Assembly (NCBI GenBank): GCA_003116875.1
Contig: BCKT01000001.1
Span: 1,979,486 to 2,043,485, forward strand
Direction: 5' to 3'
Source: Takashimella koratensis
Lineage: Eukaryota; Basidiomycota; Tremellomycetes; Trichosporonales; Tetragoniomycetaceae
Length of the DNA stretch: 64,000 nucleotides
The notes under the pieces are model-generated. The model saw nothing but the letters and a program-made list of their open reading frames with translations. It was not told the origin of the DNA and made no database searches. Below are positions 24,079-35,000 of this stretch, in pieces. Position 1 is the stretch's first letter. Each line of letters starts with the position of its first letter. Both the position numbers and the translations under genes were made by a program.

Positions 24079-24747
24079 ATGGAGCTCGCTGACATCCTTG
24101 ACAGGACGAGCGTGTTCATTGGCCGCCGTCAGAACTCTGACGGCCCCCTCTCGGCATTCGTCGTGTGCAATGCTAGCTCCCTTCATGATGAATCAAGAAA
24201 TGTCACCGCAATCACGTTTGAGGGTGAGGACGACTTTGACGAGACCGTCACAAAGACCTTGATTTCCAAACTCTCACGACGACTGAACGACCTCTCGAAA
24301 GCTAACTTGTTGGAGTATCAAGAACCTCTAGAGTTCAACGTATACTGTCTCGAAGACGGACTAGTCGAAAGATACCTGGCCGACACTAATACGACTCCCC
24401 AGTTCGAATCGTTTCTCACTGCCGGATCCAAACAATGGGTGAAGATGCAGGATCTGCTTCTATCCTCTAACCGCGCCAAAAATACCCTTGGCGATACCTC
24501 CGTCGACCCCAAAGAGCACGCGAGGGCAGATTATCTCAAGCGATGGCTCGACAATGCCACCGAGAAGGCGGCAAAATCTCAACTCCAGGTCGCGATCTTC
24601 CCCCCAGATAAATATCGAGCGACATTAGACAGAGAGTACTTCAAATCGCAAAAAATAAGGGGATCCTCTTCGGACAAGATGGTATTGCAAGGAAATATGA
24701 TTATTGTTTCTGAGGACATAGAGCTAAGCGAGGGAGAAGGGGAATAA
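24079..24747 (+). CDS. Family 1 protein, member 2 (unknown function)
   Basis: 222 residues, intronless. Closest to member 1: RTSVFIGRR, GPLSAFVV, NVTAITFEGEDDFDE, FNVYCLEDGLVERYLADTN and a C-terminal SQLQVAIFPPD align without large gaps. The tryptophan of the FVVW block is a cysteine here (FVVC). A helix-like AHARADYLKRWLDNATEKAA analogue (positions 24516-24576) precedes the last strand. The C-terminus extends about 40 residues beyond member 1 and ends acidic (SEGEGE). The ATG at 24079 (MELADIL) is chosen because members 3 and 4 also have MEL at this point. Function unknown. Confidence 0.82.
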   Translation: MELADILDRTSVFIGRRQNSDGPLSAFVVCNASSLHDESRNVTAITFEGEDDFDETVTKTLISKLSRRLNDLSKANLLEYQEPLEFNVYCLEDGLVERYLADTNTTPQFESFLTAGSKQWVKMQDLLLSSNRAKNTLGDTSVDPKEHARADYLKRWLDNATEKAAKSQLQVAIFPPDKYRATLDREYFKSQKIRGSSSDKMVLQGNMIIVSEDIELSEGEGE

Positions 24748-25312
24748 ATACAAGCCTGTCCTACGATAGCATCTGCTCTGATACCCTCACACTCGTCGCT
24801 CAAACTCGCCTCTTCGATGAGCACCCTATGTGGGAGGTTTTCAGCCAACTTCCTTCTCTCATCCTGAGTTCACAAATCTTCTTTGTCACTATCCTCTCTC
24901 GCTGCGTAATGAGTTGGTTCATTTTCTACCTATCATACCGCAGCACAGCTCTATCCTCACTGATGCGAGTACAGGTGAAACGGTCCAGCTGAATGTCGAA
25001 AGGGCAAGGGGGATGAGCTGTTGGTAAAATGAGTCAGCCTTACACAGCCTCCAAGAAGGCAGGTCGGCCGATGCCAGCCCGAATGAGGTGGAATCCAGGG
25101 GTGGCGAGTGAGGGATGACCCTCATGATAGGCCTTCCAATGGGGTAAGGCGTTGGAGCTATGCACGTGACTCTGAAACACAGGTGGAGCGGTTTAAAGGA
25201 GAAAGTCGAAGGCGAAGAGGGTAAGGGGTTGGGGAAAAGCGAGAGGCGTGAAAAAGGGGGAGCGCACTTCGTCAGACTATGTTCACGTCGATAAAGAAGA
25301 CCAAGCACGGCA

Positions 25313-25319
25313 TATATAA
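25313..25319 (+). promoter_or_regulatory. TATA box of family 1 member 3
   Basis: TATATAA lies 117 bp before the ATG at 25430, in a GC-mixed context. A similar spacing is seen for family 1 member 4 and family 2 member 1. Confidence 0.6.
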
Positions 25320-25429
25320 GCTCGTGGTCCCCACTTGAGCGCCTCAATTCCTCGTACTTTGACAACATCCCCATTGACCCTTACCCCTGATCGAACCACA
25401 CTTCACGGAATTCCTCCCGCCCGCTAAAC

Positions 25430-26065
25430 ATGACATATCCATTGCCCATGGAGTTGTACGATTTTTTCCAAAACATCACGGCATTCACCGGTCGTCCGAG
25501 CGAGGGTGACAGAATTTCGGCTTTCGTCGTGTGGACCATGGGTCAGTACAGTTGGGGCGACCGAAACGTCACAGCTGTCACCTTCGACAAAGTCAACGGG
25601 TCAACCAGAACCGCCTTCGCAACACAGCTCTTTCAGCACCTCACCGACGTCTCAAAGTCCGCAACGCACAGATACGCGTCTCCGTCCATGTTCGACGTCT
25701 ACGTTCTCGAGAACGGCAAGCTGCACACATACCTTGAAGAGACGAACGGGATATCCGACGGGGACAAATCCAAGTACATCCAGTTCGTCGAAGCGAAAGG
25801 CGGAAAGTGCATTGAAATGATGTCGTTGGGGCTTCCCGAAGAAACAGACACTTCCGTCCTCCCCGATACGTCGACCCCGCCAACCAACAAGGACACGGCC
25901 CATTTTCTCAAACATTGGCTTGACACCACAGCCAAGGGCGCGATCAAACAACGCTTCTGCGTGGAGAAGGAGATTGGAGAGAACCGGGTGACCGTCTTCG
26001 ACAACAAAGAGCGGGATGCGGAAGTGGAGGAGCAGGAGGAGGATACAAAGCCATGGTCTTTTTAG
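25430..26065 (+). CDS. Family 1 protein, member 3 (unknown function)
   Basis: 211 residues, intronless. Shared blocks: MELYDFF, TAFTGRP, RISAFVVW, RNVTAVTFDKV, MFDVYVLENGKLHTYLEETN, then AHFLKHWLDTTAK and the last strand QRFCVEKE. The tail is strongly acidic (EVEEQEEDTKPW). The ATG could also be six codons downstream (MELYDFF at 25448), which would match the starts of members 2 and 4. There is no leader peptide or membrane span. A TATA box stands 117 bp upstream, and the non-coding gap after it (26066-27208) carries more repeats. Confidence 0.82.
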   Translation: MTYPLPMELYDFFQNITAFTGRPSEGDRISAFVVWTMGQYSWGDRNVTAVTFDKVNGSTRTAFATQLFQHLTDVSKSATHRYASPSMFDVYVLENGKLHTYLEETNGISDGDKSKYIQFVEAKGGKCIEMMSLGLPEETDTSVLPDTSTPPTNKDTAHFLKHWLDTTAKGAIKQRFCVEKEIGENRVTVFDNKERDAEVEEQEEDTKPWSF

Positions 26066-27208
26066 GTCTTAGTTGATGGTGAAAAGCAGGGGGATGGTGA
26101 CAAGCAGGAGGAAAGAGGGTTGTTGGGGCTAGGGAAGTAGGGGGCTACCAAATTTTGGCCTGGCTTACCCTAATCACAGACTGCTCTGTACTGTAGATAG
26201 CGCTGGGTACTGCGACAGTCAGACTCGACCTCTGAAGTTCAAAGGTCCTTTGATGCACAAGCCAGACGTTGAAGTGAGTTGATGTACGTAGTTCAGGGAT
26301 GAAAAGAGGTTCACCGGGAGACATACCAGCCTGCCGTATAGACAAGGTCCGGCCGAAGAGTCGGAGCACTCGCAGAGTACAGCCCACGGAGCTTGGCCGG
26401 AGATGCCTTCTGACGCCGTCGGAGCGGCAGGTCTCTGTGGAGAATTCGCACATTTGTGAGGGGCCAAAAAATGGCAGATTTGCAAAGGAGAGGCGTCATG
26501 TGGAGCCGTTCACTGGTGGAGAGGGTCAGGCAGAAACGAGGGTGTAAACGCGAGCTCGGATCTTGGCCGAGAATCCCTTCCGCCGGTGGAGTCGGTGTCG
26601 CTGAGAGAGTGTTACACAATGTGGAGCTGCAGAAAAGTGCCACAGACAAAGTAAGAAAAATACAGGTAGGGTGACGATTTGCATGGTCCGGCCGAGAGAG
26701 AGGCATGAAGGCCTGCAGGGTCCTCACTCACACCAGATCATCCTTTGAGAGGGATCTGCGGGTCTTGACGAGGGCTCTTACTTTTGCAAGCCGCTCTCAA
26801 GTGGACGCCAGCATGAATAAAAGAGATAGTACAGTGAGCGCGTGAGTAGCTAGGTTTTGCCGATTTTCGGCATAAAGGCGCTTTGAGAAGGCGTCGCCCG
26901 ATGAGAAAAGCCTTCGGAAGGGCGTGACGGGTCTTGCCGAAAGTCGCATGTGGACTGCTCCGCTCAGCAAGCGAATCAAAGAGGAACAGAAGGCGACGTG
27001 AGCAACTTGTCAGCTGGCTATTGCTTTTGCTCGTTCTTGGCAAAGGGTGCGGGCGGCGGGAAAAAAGCATATAAAGCTGTACCCGCTCTGGCTTGTCTCT
27101 CTCTTTCCATCACCTCCTCTTTTCCCTCTTCAGCACCTCTTCTTCTATAACACAAAAAATCTTCCCGTTCGGTCACGAAAATACAATCATCTTAGACTGG
27201 TTGCCGAC
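26066..27208. repeat. Spacer with imperfect direct and inverted repeats
   Basis: No gene is seen. Two imperfect direct copies of a 60-70 bp segment start near 26391 (cttggccggagatgcctt) and 26562 (cttggccgagaatccctt); both continue into a gtcgg-rich then ctctgtggag / ctgagagagtg part. A hairpin-forming tgccgattttcggca lies near 26858-26872. Near its end TATAAA at 27070-27075 is 139 bp before the next ATG. The spacer may hold decayed promoter or gene copies. Confidence 0.5.
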
Positions 27209-27946
27209 ATGGAGCTGTGCAGCGAGTTCGAAAATGCAAGAACGCTCTCCGTCTTCGCATCAGTTCCTTCTGGTCGTGGGAACGCATCGACGTTCACCAT
27301 TTTTCCGGTCGATTCCTCTCAGCCCGAACAAAAGAGCGTCGACCCGAAGGAAAGGATCGTCACTGTTGTAAAGTTCCCTCCAGAGACCAAGCTTCGGGGA
27401 TCCGAAAAAGATCTCGCTGATGAAATCCTCTCCCACCTCCACAAGGTCGTGAGGACGCCGCCACACCATACACTCGAGGAACCAAGGGCGGTGGGAATTT
27501 TCATTCTCGGGCGAGGGTCCGTCGAAGAGTACTTGAAGAAATCGAACGACCACAAAATTTACTTGGGGTTCAAAAACGCCGAACCCGGAGCTTCCACGAC
27601 AATGGCTTCGATGACGGTGTCCAACGAGGAAAACGACAACAACTCAGATGACTCAGACAGCGACATAGGCGACGGATACATCGACATGGATGACGATCAC
27701 GGGGTCACAGACAACCAATCCGGCTTCGACACGGCCACAGCTAGAGCGCACGCTTTCAACACTACCAGAAACTTCAAGTGTTTGTACAAGAACGCCGAAC
27801 TCTTAAAGCATTTCCATATTTACGTCTCCGAGGAAGGGAAACGGACTTTTTGGAACGACACTTCTTACGCGGGAGCTTCGCACCCCCGGGTCACGGACGG
27901 GACTGTGGGAGCTGGTCTTGAACAACTGAAAGAGATGGGGTTGTAG
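27209..27946 (+). CDS. Family 1 protein, member 4 (unknown function)
   Basis: 245 residues, intronless, a more distant member. It keeps MELCSEF, SVFASVPSG, ASTFTIFP in place of SAFVVW, RIVTVVKFPPE in place of NVTAVTF, and GIFILGRGSVEEYLKKSND in place of the VY.LEDG..YL..TN block. The C-terminal KHFHIYVSEEGKRTF matches the last strand of the other members. An insertion after the central block is very acidic (residues about 137-170, NDNNSDDSDSDIGDG, then DMDDDH). The ATG at 27209 is preferred over an upstream alternative because MEL matches members 2 and 3 and because the TATAAA at 27070 leaves room for a leader. Function unknown. Confidence 0.78.
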   Translation: MELCSEFENARTLSVFASVPSGRGNASTFTIFPVDSSQPEQKSVDPKERIVTVVKFPPETKLRGSEKDLADEILSHLHKVVRTPPHHTLEEPRAVGIFILGRGSVEEYLKKSNDHKIYLGFKNAEPGASTTMASMTVSNEENDNNSDDSDSDIGDGYIDMDDDHGVTDNQSGFDTATARAHAFNTTRNFKCLYKNAELLKHFHIYVSEEGKRTFWNDTSYAGASHPRVTDGTVGAGLEQLKEMGL

Positions 27947-28520
27947 TGCTGTGATGATTACGGAAGAATTAACGGCTGAGGGGGGTTGGACATGGTGACA
28001 TGTCGATACATGTCGATAAGAGCGCGAGGGCAGAGCCGCTTCAAAATGAGATGAATGAAAATGGTATCGAGAATGCATTTGTATTGAAAGCTGATGGAGG
28101 TATCGGGTGGGTTCGAGGAGGGTCGTTTGCACAGAATACTACAGTACTTTCGGCTGTCGTTGAGTTGAGGTAAAGGACTGACTGGTCTTACACTCCGAGA
28201 GGGTTGAGCGAGAGAGTGACCCTTTCATGTGAGGGGTAGACTTGCTAGTCGGTCGGCGGAGAGACAAATAAAAACAAGGGCGTTTTATACAGCTTGACCA
28301 CGCGCAGCACAGTCACATACAGGGGTGTACGTGTTCGACTTCAAACGTTTTGGAAGGCGGCAGCCAAGTAGTGCTAGCCACATCTTTTGACCAACAAGAA
28401 GAGGCTGGGCGAAGGTGTGACAGACACGACATGGGGCGTGTCCGACACTGGTCCTCTTTACTGCTCCCCGTTCCCCCCTTGCTACGCCAGTGTGCACGTC
28501 TCAGAACACAAGCCGCGGGA

Positions 28521-29063
28521 ATGGGCTCGATGGATTTGGGAGCGAGGAATGATGTACTTTCGGCTGACTGTACGACGCCCGGCACCCATATCCTCTACAT
28601 CCTGCACCCATGGATTGTCAACACCTGCTATTTGGGCGACTCTACCGTCAACCGCTCTAGCATCGCTACGGCACTCAGAGACTATCGGGATAACTTTACC
28701 TTATGCTTTCCCAATGACGTTCATCCATCACCAACCAGCTTTTCCGCCTACATCCTGCAGAACTCATTGACAATCCCACCAGGGAGGGGGTCTGTCGGGC
28801 ACGAGTACTTCACCGCATACAGAGGCGACACCATCGTGATAGCCACACCATCGACGATGGATGATCGTCACATCCGTTTCTCGAACGCACTTAAGGAGAG
28901 GTTTGCTCATGAGGCTGCTCGAGGAGCATTCGCGGATCAGTTCGAACTTTCGGCGCACTCTTCGGGCCAAGTCTCCGTCGTGGAGGAGCAAGGAGGTGCG
29001 GAGGCTACTCAACCGCCTTGGTGGAGCTGGATGGACTGGGGGACTTTTCAGGGTGGTCGGTGA
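28521..29063 (+). CDS. Family 1-like protein, member 5 (divergent, start uncertain)
   Basis: About 180 residues from the ATG at 28521; another in-frame ATG at 28431 would add 30 residues that look like leader. Similarity is weak but in register: HILYILHPW for the VVW block, FSAYILQNS for FDVY.LEDG, and DQFELSAHSS for the last strand. It ends with a Trp-rich PPWWSWMDWGTF segment absent from the others. It may be a diverged or decaying copy. Size, strand, lack of introns and position between members 4 and 6 support family membership. The motif gtactttcggctg occurs both at 28556 and just downstream of member 4 (near 28142). Confidence 0.5.
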   Translation: MGSMDLGARNDVLSADCTTPGTHILYILHPWIVNTCYLGDSTVNRSSIATALRDYRDNFTLCFPNDVHPSPTSFSAYILQNSLTIPPGRGSVGHEYFTAYRGDTIVIATPSTMDDRHIRFSNALKERFAHEAARGAFADQFELSAHSSGQVSVVEEQGGAEATQPPWWSWMDWGTFQGGR

Positions 29064-29509
29064 ACCTTTCTTGTTCGGCGGATAGGCGGATGGGACTGGG
29101 TTGCGAAATTTCAAAAAATTGTACATCAGCTGAGAGCTATGTCCTTTGACATGCCGATCACCGGGGAGAGGTGAGGGAGGAGAAGCGGAGTCGGGGTAAA
29201 ATGGGAATGAAAAGACGGTTGGTGCGACATGTGAACTTGGGCTCTCCGCCTTATTTGCAGTGAGAAACTTGTGTTCAGCCTAGACCGGAGCAAACGTGAA
29301 AAGAGAGAAAGCGGGGCTTGGAGAAAGTATGTCAGTCTCCACCTCATGGTGGGCATACGATAAGGCTGAGGTCACATATCAGCCTGGCTACGACTGCATC
29401 GTCTTCTCTTCCACTCTCTTTCTTCGCAAACGTACCTTCGTTTGCCCTCCCAGCCAAAGAATAGCGTCCTCCCAACTTACTCCAAAGCACCCTCTGCTCC
29501 GCTCTCAAC

Positions 29510-30298
29510 ATGTACTCGGCGTCCGACAGAACGACGACATCCCCCGAGCCGCTCAGCCTCGACAACTCATTCCATACCAAATGTTCCGTTTTTGTCTGGC
29601 TAACGACTGTTTCCGAAACCGATCACGGCGGTCGCTTCCAAGAATTGGCGCACGACGACGACTTGGCCCCATTTGACATTTTGGTGGAGCGAAACGACAT
29701 CGAATTTCCAACCGAAGACCGCATCGAGGAAGACTGGCAGAACGTGAGCGACATCGACATCCATGATGGTTTAATCGTCACTCTCGTCACCCTCTGGCCG
29801 CCAGCCAGCTCCACGAGCGCCGGGCAAAAGGTCACCGCGACGAGGGTTCCCTCCGCGAGTACTCACCGACCTCACATCGAACCGTGGATCCGTCGGCACC
29901 TCGTTCGCTTGACAAAAGCTCACCCGCAAGACTATCCTCTCCCAGACAGTTGTGACGTGTATTGTTTGAAGGACGACAGCATCGAAAGCTTTTGGAAGAC
30001 CGACGACTTGTTGCAAGACCTCCAGGGTGCAGCTCTTGGATCGACGGTCTGGCTGAGCGACATGGAAACGACAGAAAAAGGGGCCACACACGGATCTCAC
30101 TACTTTCAGACGAGAATGACCCCATATGAGAGCAAGGGATCGCTCGTTGAAGAGAAATACGAGTTGTCCTTCAAGTCTGAGAAGACTGCGAAGTTTACCC
30201 AGCCAATCGCTCCTTTGATCCCTTTAGCGTATCACCTGATGCCCAAATACTCTAAGACCAAGCATCTTAGAAAAACAGCTAGCGGTCGTTACAACTAG
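29510..30298 (+). CDS. Family 1 protein, member 6 (unknown function)
   Basis: 262 residues, intronless. It has an N-terminal extension of about 80 residues, largely acidic (DDDLAPFDILVERNDIEF), before the shared region. Shared blocks: LIVTLVTLWPP, QKVTATRVPSA, CDVYCLKDDSIESFWKTDD, STVWLSDME and EEKYELSFKSEKT. It shares TLWPPASST with TIWPPCSTAT of member 7, so these two form a subgroup. The C-terminal 40 residues are basic (KYSKTKHLRKTASGRYN). The ATG at 29510 is the first in frame. Function unknown. Confidence 0.78.
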   Translation: MYSASDRTTTSPEPLSLDNSFHTKCSVFVWLTTVSETDHGGRFQELAHDDDLAPFDILVERNDIEFPTEDRIEEDWQNVSDIDIHDGLIVTLVTLWPPASSTSAGQKVTATRVPSASTHRPHIEPWIRRHLVRLTKAHPQDYPLPDSCDVYCLKDDSIESFWKTDDLLQDLQGAALGSTVWLSDMETTEKGATHGSHYFQTRMTPYESKGSLVEEKYELSFKSEKTAKFTQPIAPLIPLAYHLMPKYSKTKHLRKTASGRYN

Positions 30299-31024
30299 TA
30301 CCGGGGAAATGTACTTTGTATGCTACCGTTTTGCGAAGGCCACCTAAGGGAGTGGGGCGGAGTATTACCAGTCTCTGATACTTTCAGCTGCCGAGAGGTG
30401 GAGAGGAGTGAACGGATGTATGCGGATGTTGCTAACAGGACAATGTGTGCGGTTTTTGAGAGAGAGAGTCGGGGGGGGGGGGGGGGAAGGTCTATACAAG
30501 GCGGAGTGCACGAGACTGGCTATCGACTTGAGAGTCATAGACGTCTGGATAACATAGAAAGCAGAGTGGGTAGAGAGGAGCGGTGGAGTTAGCTGGTCGT
30601 GGGCAGAAGGCGGCAGCGGGCAATGAGGGAAGGAAACTTGGGGATAAAGGAACGAGCGATTATGGTCATTGAGGCTGACATTAGTAAAAGCTGGGGACGA
30701 GAATTGTCAGCAAGGCGCCTGAAGCGGTTGAGAGTCAATAAAAAGCTGTTCGTTAAAGGAACGACGATAAATCCACCCCGACTACAGTAGGCCACATGAA
30801 GGGATGGATTGGACGTAGCGGCAGTCGGCGGCACTCAACAAGGCTCGAACGCTCCGCTTTCCCCCAAGTTACGCCGGGTCATCCTACTATACCAGGGCGT
30901 ACTCAATTGCCCACATCCCCTCCCAGCAAATATGCTCCTTCTCCTTGTTTCCCAACGTCGCTGGTATCAGAGAGATCAAGGATTGGCGAGCTTCCTACAC
31001 TCTTCACTGTCACTCAATTTCAAC
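30299..31024. other. Spacer with a 16-G homopolymer
   Basis: No gene is seen between family 1 members 6 and 7. A run of 16 G lies at 30471-30486, directly after (GA)n. Such a run could form a G-quadruplex and is also a place where read errors are common. Confidence 0.7.
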
Positions 31025-31546
31025 ATGACTCTGACCGACTCGTTCGACAACAACTACTCCACCTTCTGGGACAAGACGGAAGCGATCGGCAACACACAAC
31101 ACCTGGTGCTCATCACCATTTGGCCGCCTTGTTCAACTGCAACAGGGAAGTCGCGCAAGCTCACCGGAGTCAAACTCCCCGTCCTCGTCCGCGGATGCAC
31201 TGAGGATGAAATCGCCATTCTGCGCGACGGTCATCTGCGCTGGATGTCAGAGCCCTCGCCAACCGACTCCCAGAGCTTCACTGGCGGCGACCTCTACCAC
31301 GGTCTTCGGAAGCTTCACTGGCTCCCAACCGACCCCAGCAAGATGGCGAATTTCCATTCTGCGCTCGCGGGAGAGTCTGTGGAGCTGGGAGAGATGACGG
31401 TGACTGATGATGCAACCGACTTGAAAGGCTCTGCATTGTTCAAGCGGAGGTGCGCTCTTTTCGGGTTGGACATCGAGCGACAGGACCAAATTCAGTTCCC
31501 CTCACCAGGATCGATCACCAATACAACGGCGTCCGCTTCCCTTTGA
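31025..31546 (+). CDS. Family 1 protein, member 7 (unknown function)
   Basis: 173 residues, intronless, the shortest member. Shared blocks: HLVLITIWPP, SRKLTGVKLPV, DLYHGLRKLHWL and DPSKMANFHSALAGESV, which lines up with DPSKWMSYLHAGEDV of member 1. The acidic glycine core (LEDG) and the last F-x-V strand are not clear, so the C-terminus may be shortened or rearranged. The ATG at 31025 is chosen over non-ATG upstream frame; it follows a pyrimidine-rich leader and ttcaac. Last of the array before APC1. Confidence 0.72.
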   Translation: MTLTDSFDNNYSTFWDKTEAIGNTQHLVLITIWPPCSTATGKSRKLTGVKLPVLVRGCTEDEIAILRDGHLRWMSEPSPTDSQSFTGGDLYHGLRKLHWLPTDPSKMANFHSALAGESVELGEMTVTDDATDLKGSALFKRRCALFGLDIERQDQIQFPSPGSITNTTASASL

Positions 31547-32061
31547 CCCCGCCGAATCGCCACCCGGTGAACCAAAAGTGAGCATCGCGACTGTCATTGG
31601 CACCTAACGTTTTTTTAGTACTTTCCGAGGTTTGAGTGATTGTTACAAATCGAGTTGGATCGGCTAGGCGTTGTGCAATTGGATGAGAGGATGGAATGAT
31701 GGAGATTGAAATCATTGTTTACGTATTTGCTGGCTCGCCGGCAGGATGCTACGGGGAACAATGCATGGAATGATTCTGGCACCTCATGAGCAGCCCCTCC
31801 CGAGCTCTGGTAACTTATACGGTAACGTGGACTGGGTCGTTGCAAAAACACCCGGACTGCAATTTGGTCGCGACGAGTGACGATCACGTCCGAAGACCCT
31901 CAACATCAACAACCAACGTCCAGTATCCCAACCACGCCATTGGCAAGGCAACAGGCCTTCAACACCAGCTCAAGTAAAGACAGAGGGGCGCAATCAAAGT
32001 CCCTAGCAGAGCGGTAGCGCGAAGGAAAGCAGCTACGCGCTGTCTGGCTTCCACCACAGCC

Positions 32062-35000
32062 ATGCAAGCGACGCTCGTTGGTCCAGCGACATCGCCCGGT
32101 CTCCTCCTCCACGCTCGCGCACAACACCACTCGGCCCACCAACATCATAACCGACATGGCAAGAATGGACCTGGAACCTCTGAGCCGCCGAGGCGCGAGC
32201 GAACGGGCGACGACGAGCTCGTATGGCACGACCGACAGCTGACTTGGTCACGCGGAGTCCAGGTCCACAGACGATTCACGTACGACCACGAGAACGAGGA
32301 TATCGCGTACGCGGCTTTCATCAAGCTCTGGATCGGCTCAGAGGAAGATGAAGCGTCGACCTCGTCGACAAGCAGCTTGGAAGGCAAGGGGAAGCAAACA
32401 AGCGATCAACCATCATCTAAACAAATGTCGAAACCCGACACCGAATTGCGCAACACATCAAAGCAGCGAACGTTTGGACCCTTCCATGTTTCACAATACG
32501 CCAGCTGGAGTCTTGACACCACCGGCGGCGGTCCTTCTCATTCTGGTCCGCGTCGACTGGTTCGCTCACTCGTCGTTTTCCTCCAAACTCGCGCCCACGT
32601 CTATTTCCCGACGGGCGTGGACAACCTTGTCCACATGCCGTTTGTCGTCGACTCGGTCTTCCCGCTCGACGAAGGTGGTGCAGTCGTCCAGCGCGCTTTG
32701 GAGAAACGAGAGCGTCGGAGATTGTTTGGCTTGACAAACGAGAAACAAAGCCGGCATTCGCATAGGCAAAGCTATGGGAATCGGACGGGACGAGACAGTG
32801 GGGTCGGGTTAGGGCTTGGGAATGGGAGAGGAGGGAGAGGGAGTCTGTTGCGTGGATTGAACGAGGAGGAGGAAATGAGTTTTGGTAACCAGAGCGCGTT
32901 GTCTGCACTCGATGGCCTCATCGACCTCGACGAGAGCGCACCGGAGCTACCGAGGCTTTACACGCTGGACAACTTGTTTGATGAGCTCAAAGTCGTCGTC
33001 GAGGGTAGCATAGAACGGGATAGCAGCTTGGCACCAAATCAACATCCCGCCAGTCACGCAATCAAGTCCGCTCCATCATCTTTACCAACACCAGGGGTGG
33101 TTGGCGTGAACGCGACGCTCCCGATTCCGTCACACCAACAGCTCATCTTTCTCTCCGACACCTACCTCGTGATCTACGACTACTCGGACGGCTGCCTCCT
33201 CTTCTTCCAACGGCTTCGCGTCCCCTCGGTCTCCGAACCTACCCCACCGCCAATGACAGCCCGAACCATGCGACCCCAGGACATCTTGAAGGAGCCCGCA
33301 CCATCGCATCTGTCCGTCGCGGGTTCGGGAGACTTGGGATCGACGGGGCCCGGGAAGGCAGGGACGGGGCGCGGACGAGCGAGTCTCACGCGAACGGCTT
33401 CAGCGACTGTCTCGAGTGCGGCGGACCGTGGAGATCGTGGGCAACGGCGCGCACCGAGGTCGTCGCGCGGCGTCAGCATGGGTATGTCAGGTACCGGAGC
33501 TGTTAGTGTGACAGGCGTAGATGCGGACCTCGGTGCCGCCGTCGTTGGGGTGACAGCAACCGCCGGGGACTTGCAAGCGACACTCGAGCGCGATCGCGCT
33601 GCCGAAGCTGCCCTCAGCGCTGGTGTCGCATCCTCTCGACGACGTAGCAGCGGTGTCGGCGTGACCAATATGACCGGAGGACGTGCGTCGTTGTCGTCCG
33701 ATACGTCGAGGCGGATATCGGGCATCGGAATCGGTCAGACGTCGGCATCGTTTATGCGTGAAGACGCTGAGGCGTTCAGGGCACCTACGTCCGGTTCAGG
33801 GATGGGTGCAGCTGGTGGGATTGGCCTCGGTATGGGGTTGAATGTGGGGACAGGCAAGGAAGGGAAATCAAGAGGGGTAGGGTTTGATGGGAAGGGAGGG
33901 ATCGGAGGTGTCGAGAAAGATCTGAGGGAGACGACGATGATGATGGGCCTCGAGAGGGACGATGAAGGTGTTCGAAGCGACGTGGTTCTGGAAAAGTTGT
34001 TTGTTTGGAAAGTACCAGGGTAAGTCTCGTTGTCTCCATCTTGCTAGGAGCCGTGAGACTTGGCATAGCAAGGATTTCACTTTGCTGACAACGCGATCTA
34101 CAGCGAGATCCGAGAATGCAAAGATTTTACTGTCTTCCTCTCCGATAACGTATCGCCGTCCTCGACGTACCTCAACATCCACATTGCGCCTTTGGACAAG
34201 CTCTACATTTTCCACGTCCAACGCCTGTCTCAGCCTCAGAGCCTCTCCCAGCTCTCACGGCATTTTGGGAGGCATTTACAGCACATGTCGTTGTCCTCTG
34301 GGATCAAGTTTGAGGCGGTGGACGCGGTGCCCAGCGCTTCGGCGATACCGGTCCTCGCAACGCGGCGGAATGTCGTTGATACACTCGTTCTCACCGACGA
34401 TGGCAGGGTGGAGGTTCTTACGAGTCATGGGCAACGCATAGGGGTGGATATCCCGGACGGCAGAGACGAAGTCGCCCGCAAGCTTGCGTCGACTTTGAGC
34501 ATGGCGGTTGAGCAAAGCTCTGCTCGAGGCGGGGAAGCTCTCGCCCTGACAGCGGCAAACGATTCTGGGCCTGGCGGCGGTCGAAGAATCGTTGGTCTGA
34601 CAGACGCTCATGGGTCCACGTTCACCGCTGTATGGAGCGACGGCGATCAAATCCGCATGTGTCTCTCGGGTATCCCAAGCGAGACCGACTCAATCGACCC
34701 GCTCGTTCAACAGTGCCTCGAAGGCGTTGCGTATTACCTCTCACCGCAAGTTACATTTGAACTCAAGCGGGACGTCTTGGTCCAAGTACCGTCGTCACCA
34801 TCTTCTTCGTGGGACCGCCTTGAGCAGAGTCTTCGTCACTTGACAGGTCTACCAATTGCGGCAAAAGCACAGCCGAAAGACCGACTAGTGTTCACAGTCG
34901 CGAATAGTCCTGATCCGATCGTCCGTCGCCTCGCTAAAAGGCTGGGAAAGCCTACAACTCGACTGGAGGATAGATCGGGTACATCTCAAGCACAACCGAC

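Noticed and set aside
22187..31546. Family 1 array as a mobile element or secreted toxin cluster
   Set aside because: No transposase, terminal repeats or target duplications are seen, and the proteins lack signal peptides, cysteine patterns and membrane spans.
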